This document shows, piece by piece, positions 6,402-8,564 of a stretch of DNA of 8,564 nt (its first letter is position 1; each line of letters opens with the position of its first letter). The notes beneath the pieces were generated by a model, which saw only the letters and a list, made by a program, of their open reading frames with translations, made no database searches and had not been told where the DNA came from. The position numbers and the translations under genes are program-made. This DNA comes from a bacterium (GTDB lineage: Bacteria > Pseudomonadota > Alphaproteobacteria > Caulobacterales > Hyphomonadaceae), in NCBI GenBank assembly GCA_030824255.1, contig JAVBYB010000466.1, forward strand, positions 1 through 8,564. The letters run 5' to 3'.

Positions 6402-6443
6402 CAAATGAGCCATCAAATGTCTCAACATCTGACATCTCATTTG
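6402..6443. repeat. Nested inverted and direct repeats upstream of the Crp/Fnr gene
   Basis: The outer arms are CAAATGAG (6402-6409) and CTCATTTG (6436-6443). The inner arms are ATGTC (6417-6421) and GACAT (6431-6435), separated by nine bases. TCAAATG occurs directly repeated at 6401-6407 and 6413-6419, and ACATCT at 6425-6430 and 6432-6437. The stretch is distinctly richer in A/T than its surroundings. It could be an operator for the downstream regulator or a 3' hairpin of the selU transcript. There is no T run, so an ordinary terminator is unlikely. Confidence 0.5.
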
Positions 6444-6485
6444 GTTGCAGGTCCGCTGCGCGCGGGCGCGTACGTGACAATCAGT

Positions 6486-7547
6486 TCATTCGACTTGCAT
6501 CAGGCGCACGATCTCCCGCGCCGCCATCTCCTGCGATGCATCGTCCAGCGCCGAAACATCGAGCACCCCGAGTTTGGGACGTGGATCCCGCGCACTGAAC
6601 CGCGCGTAGGATGGATCGTAGTGCCGCTCCACAACCTGCCGCACCAGTTCAACGAACGCGCCTGCATCCGCTAGCTCACGCCAGTTCGCCAGCTGCTTGC
6701 GGCCGGGATAAACCTCCAGACGCGTCAGCACGTGCTCAAGCAAAGCCCTGTCCGCTATAACGTCGGGATAGCAGCGCACCAGATAGTCTGCGCGCGCCTC
6801 GATAGGCGCCGAGAGCGTGATGCGCGGCGCATCGGCCATCGCCGTCCACACAGCGGGCGGCAGCGTGCGCTTGCCGATCTTGTTGGACTCCGCCTCGACC
6901 AGGATGGGGCGGGTTGGGTCCATCTGCGCCAGCCGCTCCATCAGGCTCGACTCGAACCATTTCTGCGAAGGCTGTGGCGTTCCGGCAAGCGCACCGAAAA
7001 GCGATCCACGATGCCGCGCAATTTCCTCGAGGTCGAGCACCTGCGCGCCGGCGGCGCACACGCGACCAAGGATCTCCGTCTTCGCGCACCCCGTGCCGCC
7101 TTCGAGCACGACGAAGCGCAATCCCAGCGCATCGTCATACAGCTTCTTCTGAACGTCACGGCGATAGGTCTTGTATCCCCCTTGCAGCACGATCGTGCGC
7201 CAGCCGACCTGCGCCAGCACAAGCGCCATGGAGTTCGAACGCTGCCCGCCGCGCCAGCAATAGACCAGCGGCTTGAAGTTCGGCCCCATGTCCGCCAACG
7301 CCGTATCGATGTGGCGACCGATGTTTTTTGCAACCATGGCTGCGCCCACGCGCCTGGCCAGGAAGCGTGACTCCTGCACGTAGATCGTGCCGACCTTCGC
7401 GCGCTCGTCATTGTCCAGCACAGGCAGGTTGATCGCGCCGGGAATGTGGTCTTCAGCAAATTCGGCTGGGCTGCGCACGTCGATGATCATGTCGAACTGC
7501 GAAAGCGAGGCGAGGTCGACAGCCTCGGTGACTCCGGGATTAGACAT
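6486..7547 (-). CDS. selU: tRNA 2-selenouridine synthase
   Basis: A 353-residue enzyme (also called MnmH or YbbB). It acts on the wobble uridine of tRNAs for Lys, Glu and Gln, converting 2-thiouridine through a geranylated intermediate to 2-selenouridine with selenophosphate. The N-terminal rhodanese domain (about 10-130) has [20 protein letters not shown] (21-40) and the active-site loop [10 protein letters not shown] (95-104). Cys97 has the same number as the essential Cys of the E. coli enzyme. The following P-loop domain has [13 protein letters not shown] (148-160), in which Ala155 stands where the standard Walker A has Gly. The length is normal for the family. The ATG at 7547 is preceded by GAGG four bases upstream. 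It is divergent from selD, the source of its selenium donor, across a 116-base gap, so shared regulation is plausible. Confidence 0.96.
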   Translation of the reverse strand: MSNPGVTEAVDLASLSQFDMIIDVRSPAEFAEDHIPGAINLPVLDNDERAKVGTIYVQESRFLARRVGAAMVAKNIGRHIDTALADMGPNFKPLVYCWRGGQRSNSMALVLAQVGWRTIVLQGGYKTYRRDVQKKLYDDALGLRFVVLEGGTGCAKTEILGRVCAAGAQVLDLEEIARHRGSLFGALAGTPQPSQKWFESSLMERLAQMDPTRPILVEAESNKIGKRTLPPAVWTAMADAPRITLSAPIEARADYLVRCYPDVIADRALLEHVLTRLEVYPGRKQLANWRELADAGAFVELVRQVVERHYDPSYARFSARDPRPKLGVLDVSALDDASQEMAAREIVRLMQVE

Positions 7548-7572
7548 CGCGCCTCGGCAATCATTTCCGCTT

Positions 7573-7607
7573 GCAGACGCATGACACGCTGTCAGGCCGC
7601 TGTCTGC
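7573..7607. repeat. Nested dyad between selU and selD
   Basis: A perfect inner inverted repeat, TGACA-CGC-TGTCA (7582-7594), is flanked by GCAGAC (7573-7578) and GTCTGC (7602-7607), which are also exact inverted copies. It is centred 41 bases before the selU ATG and 74 bases before the selD ATG. It could be an operator serving both divergent genes or a hairpin in the selD leader. No clear -35/-10 pair was recognised nearby. Confidence 0.45.
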
Positions 7608-7650
7608 CCTGCTATCAAACTGCCATCGTCCCGCAAGACGTCCAGACCGC

Positions 7651-7655
7651 AGGAG
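7651..7655 (+). promoter_or_regulatory. Ribosome binding site of selD
   Basis: AGGAG is followed by eight bases and then the ATG at 7664. This fixes the selD start, whose N-terminus also aligns with the E. coli protein to within one residue. Confidence 0.8.
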
Positions 7656-7663
7656 TTCGCGCC

Positions 7664-8564
7664 ATGCCCCCGGACATTCGCCTCACCTCGTTGGCTCATG
7701 GCGGCGGATGCGGCTGCAAACTTGCCCCCAATGTCCTGCGCGAAATCCTCGCCACCATGCCGGCCGCCGGCGCCTTTGCGAACCTTCTCGTGGGCACGGA
7801 AACCTCGGACGACGCAGCCGTCTGGCGTCTCAACGACGAACAGGCGCTCGTCGCGACAACTGACTTCTTCATGCCCGTTGTCGACGATCCGTTTGAGTTC
7901 GGCCGGATCGCCGCCACCAATGCCCTGTCGGATATCTATGCGATGGGCGCCACGCCGATCTTCGCCTTGGCTATTGTCGGCATGCCGGTCGGCGTCATGC
8001 CCGTCGAGATGATCCGCAAGATCCTCGAGGGTGGCGCATCGGTGTGCGGGGCGGCTGGCATCCCTATCGCCGGGGGCCATTCCATCGACTCGCAGGAGCC
8101 GATCTATGGGCTTGTGGCCCTGGGGCTCGTTCATCCCGACAGGCTGCTCACCAACCGTACCGGCCAGCCCGGCGACGTTCTCATCCTGACCAAACCCCTT
8201 GGCGTCGGCATCTACAGCGCCGCCCTGAAACAGAACCGCCTCGATGAGGCTGGCTATCGCGCCATGATCGAATCGACGACCAAGCTCAACACCTTCGGCA
8301 AGGACCTTGGGCAGACCCCCGGCGTCCATGCTCTCACGGACGTCACCGGCTTCGGCCTCCTCGGCCACGCGCTGGAAATGGCGCGCGGCGCCGGTCTCAC
8401 GGCTGAGATCACCGCCAGCCCGCCTCTCCTGCCTGGGGTCGAACGTCTTGCCCGCGACGGTGTCCGAACAGGCGCGTCGATCCGCAACTGGGACAGCTAT
8501 GGCGCGGCGGTCGACCTCCCCGGCGATCTTCCCTCATGGCGGCGCGACATTCTTACCGATCCGC
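7664..8564 (+). CDS. selD: Selenide, water dikinase (selenophosphate synthetase), partial
   Basis: The gene begins at ATG 7664 and runs off the right edge after 300 codons, with about 45-50 residues expected to be missing from the C-terminus. The enzyme makes selenophosphate from selenide and ATP in the cytoplasm. The N-terminus, beginning [20 protein letters not shown], contains Cys16 and Lys19, equivalent to the catalytic Cys17 and Lys20 of E. coli SelD. The catalytic residue is encoded as Cys (TGC), not selenocysteine. The nucleotide and metal ligands Asp50 (TSDDAAVW), Asp67 (TTDFF), Asp90 (ALSDIYAMG) and Asp226 ([12 protein letters not shown]) match E. coli Asp51, 68, 91 and 227 with a constant offset of one. 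The GGHS motif is at 137-140. It faces away from selU, whose enzyme consumes its product. Nothing in the window shows whether selenocysteine genes (selA, selB, selC) also exist in this genome. Confidence 0.97.
   Translation, partial: MPPDIRLTSLAHGGGCGCKLAPNVLREILATMPAAGAFANLLVGTETSDDAAVWRLNDEQALVATTDFFMPVVDDPFEFGRIAATNALSDIYAMGATPIFALAIVGMPVGVMPVEMIRKILEGGASVCGAAGIPIAGGHSIDSQEPIYGLVALGLVHPDRLLTNRTGQPGDVLILTKPLGVGIYSAALKQNRLDEAGYRAMIESTTKLNTFGKDLGQTPGVHALTDVTGFGLLGHALEMARGAGLTAEITASPPLLPGVERLARDGVRTGASIRNWDSYGAAVDLPGDLPSWRRDILTDP

Noticed and set aside
6459..6470. CGCGC-GG-GCGCG as a terminator of selU
   Set aside because: The loop is only two bases and no T run follows on the minus strand.
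6732..7370. 212-codon plus-strand frame over selU
   Set aside because: It is antisense to SelU with His/Arg-rich shadow composition.
7664..7720. In-frame selenocysteine codon at the SelD active site
   Set aside because: The catalytic position is TGC (Cys16), as is the second Cys of the CGC motif. No in-frame TGA is present in the visible coding region.
7592..8368. 258-codon minus-strand frame over selD
   Set aside because: It is antisense to an unmistakable SelD and shows no recognisable domain.

Overview
The window is GC-rich with dense, tightly packed genes. Its gene content (Spinster-type MFS transporter, ACAD8-like acyl-CoA dehydrogenase, 3-hydroxyisobutyryl-CoA hydrolase, alphaproteobacterial-style Crp/Fnr regulator, SelU and SelD) suggests a chromosomal segment of an alphaproteobacterium, possibly of the Hyphomonadaceae/Caulobacterales type. 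The clade is an inference from protein flavour and composition; no rRNA or other marker is present. I see no mobile element, CRISPR array, tRNA or rRNA.

Layout. (1) 62-1642 (+): a 526-residue Spinster-like MFS transporter, closed by a strong GNRA-loop hairpin terminator at 1666-1693 that also faces the convergent gene. (2) 1717-4713 (-): a four-gene run read leftward. It starts with an isobutyryl-CoA dehydrogenase (3577-4713), then a start-stop-coupled secreted or lipoprotein-like gene broken by a one-base frameshift (3144-3577), a small helical protein (2811-3017) and 3-hydroxyisobutyryl-CoA hydrolase (1717-2745). The two enzymes are steps of valine degradation (isobutyryl-CoA to methacrylyl-CoA; 3-hydroxyisobutyryl-CoA to 3-hydroxyisobutyrate). 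The hydratase between them and the dehydrogenase after them are not in the window. (3) 4809-5369 (+): a GNAT acetyltransferase, divergent from the dehydrogenase, followed by overlapping alternative hairpins and a possible 26-residue single-span membrane peptide (5471-5551). (4) 5558-6310 (-): a Crp/Fnr-family regulator with a repeat-rich upstream region. (5) 6486-7547 (-) and 7664-end (+): divergent selU (mnmH) and selD. SelD makes selenophosphate and SelU uses it to turn 2-thiouridine into 2-selenouridine at the wobble base of certain tRNAs. selD runs off the right edge. All catalytic residues that can be checked in the visible part of SelD and in the SelU rhodanese domain are present.

There is no stretch longer than 300 bases without a gene. 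The largest gaps are 6311-6485, 3018-3143 and 7548-7663. I do not see convincing evidence for a wholly new system. The items most worth a second look are the frameshifted gene, the nested dyad between selU and selD, the repeat cluster upstream of the Crp/Fnr gene, and the membrane microprotein.
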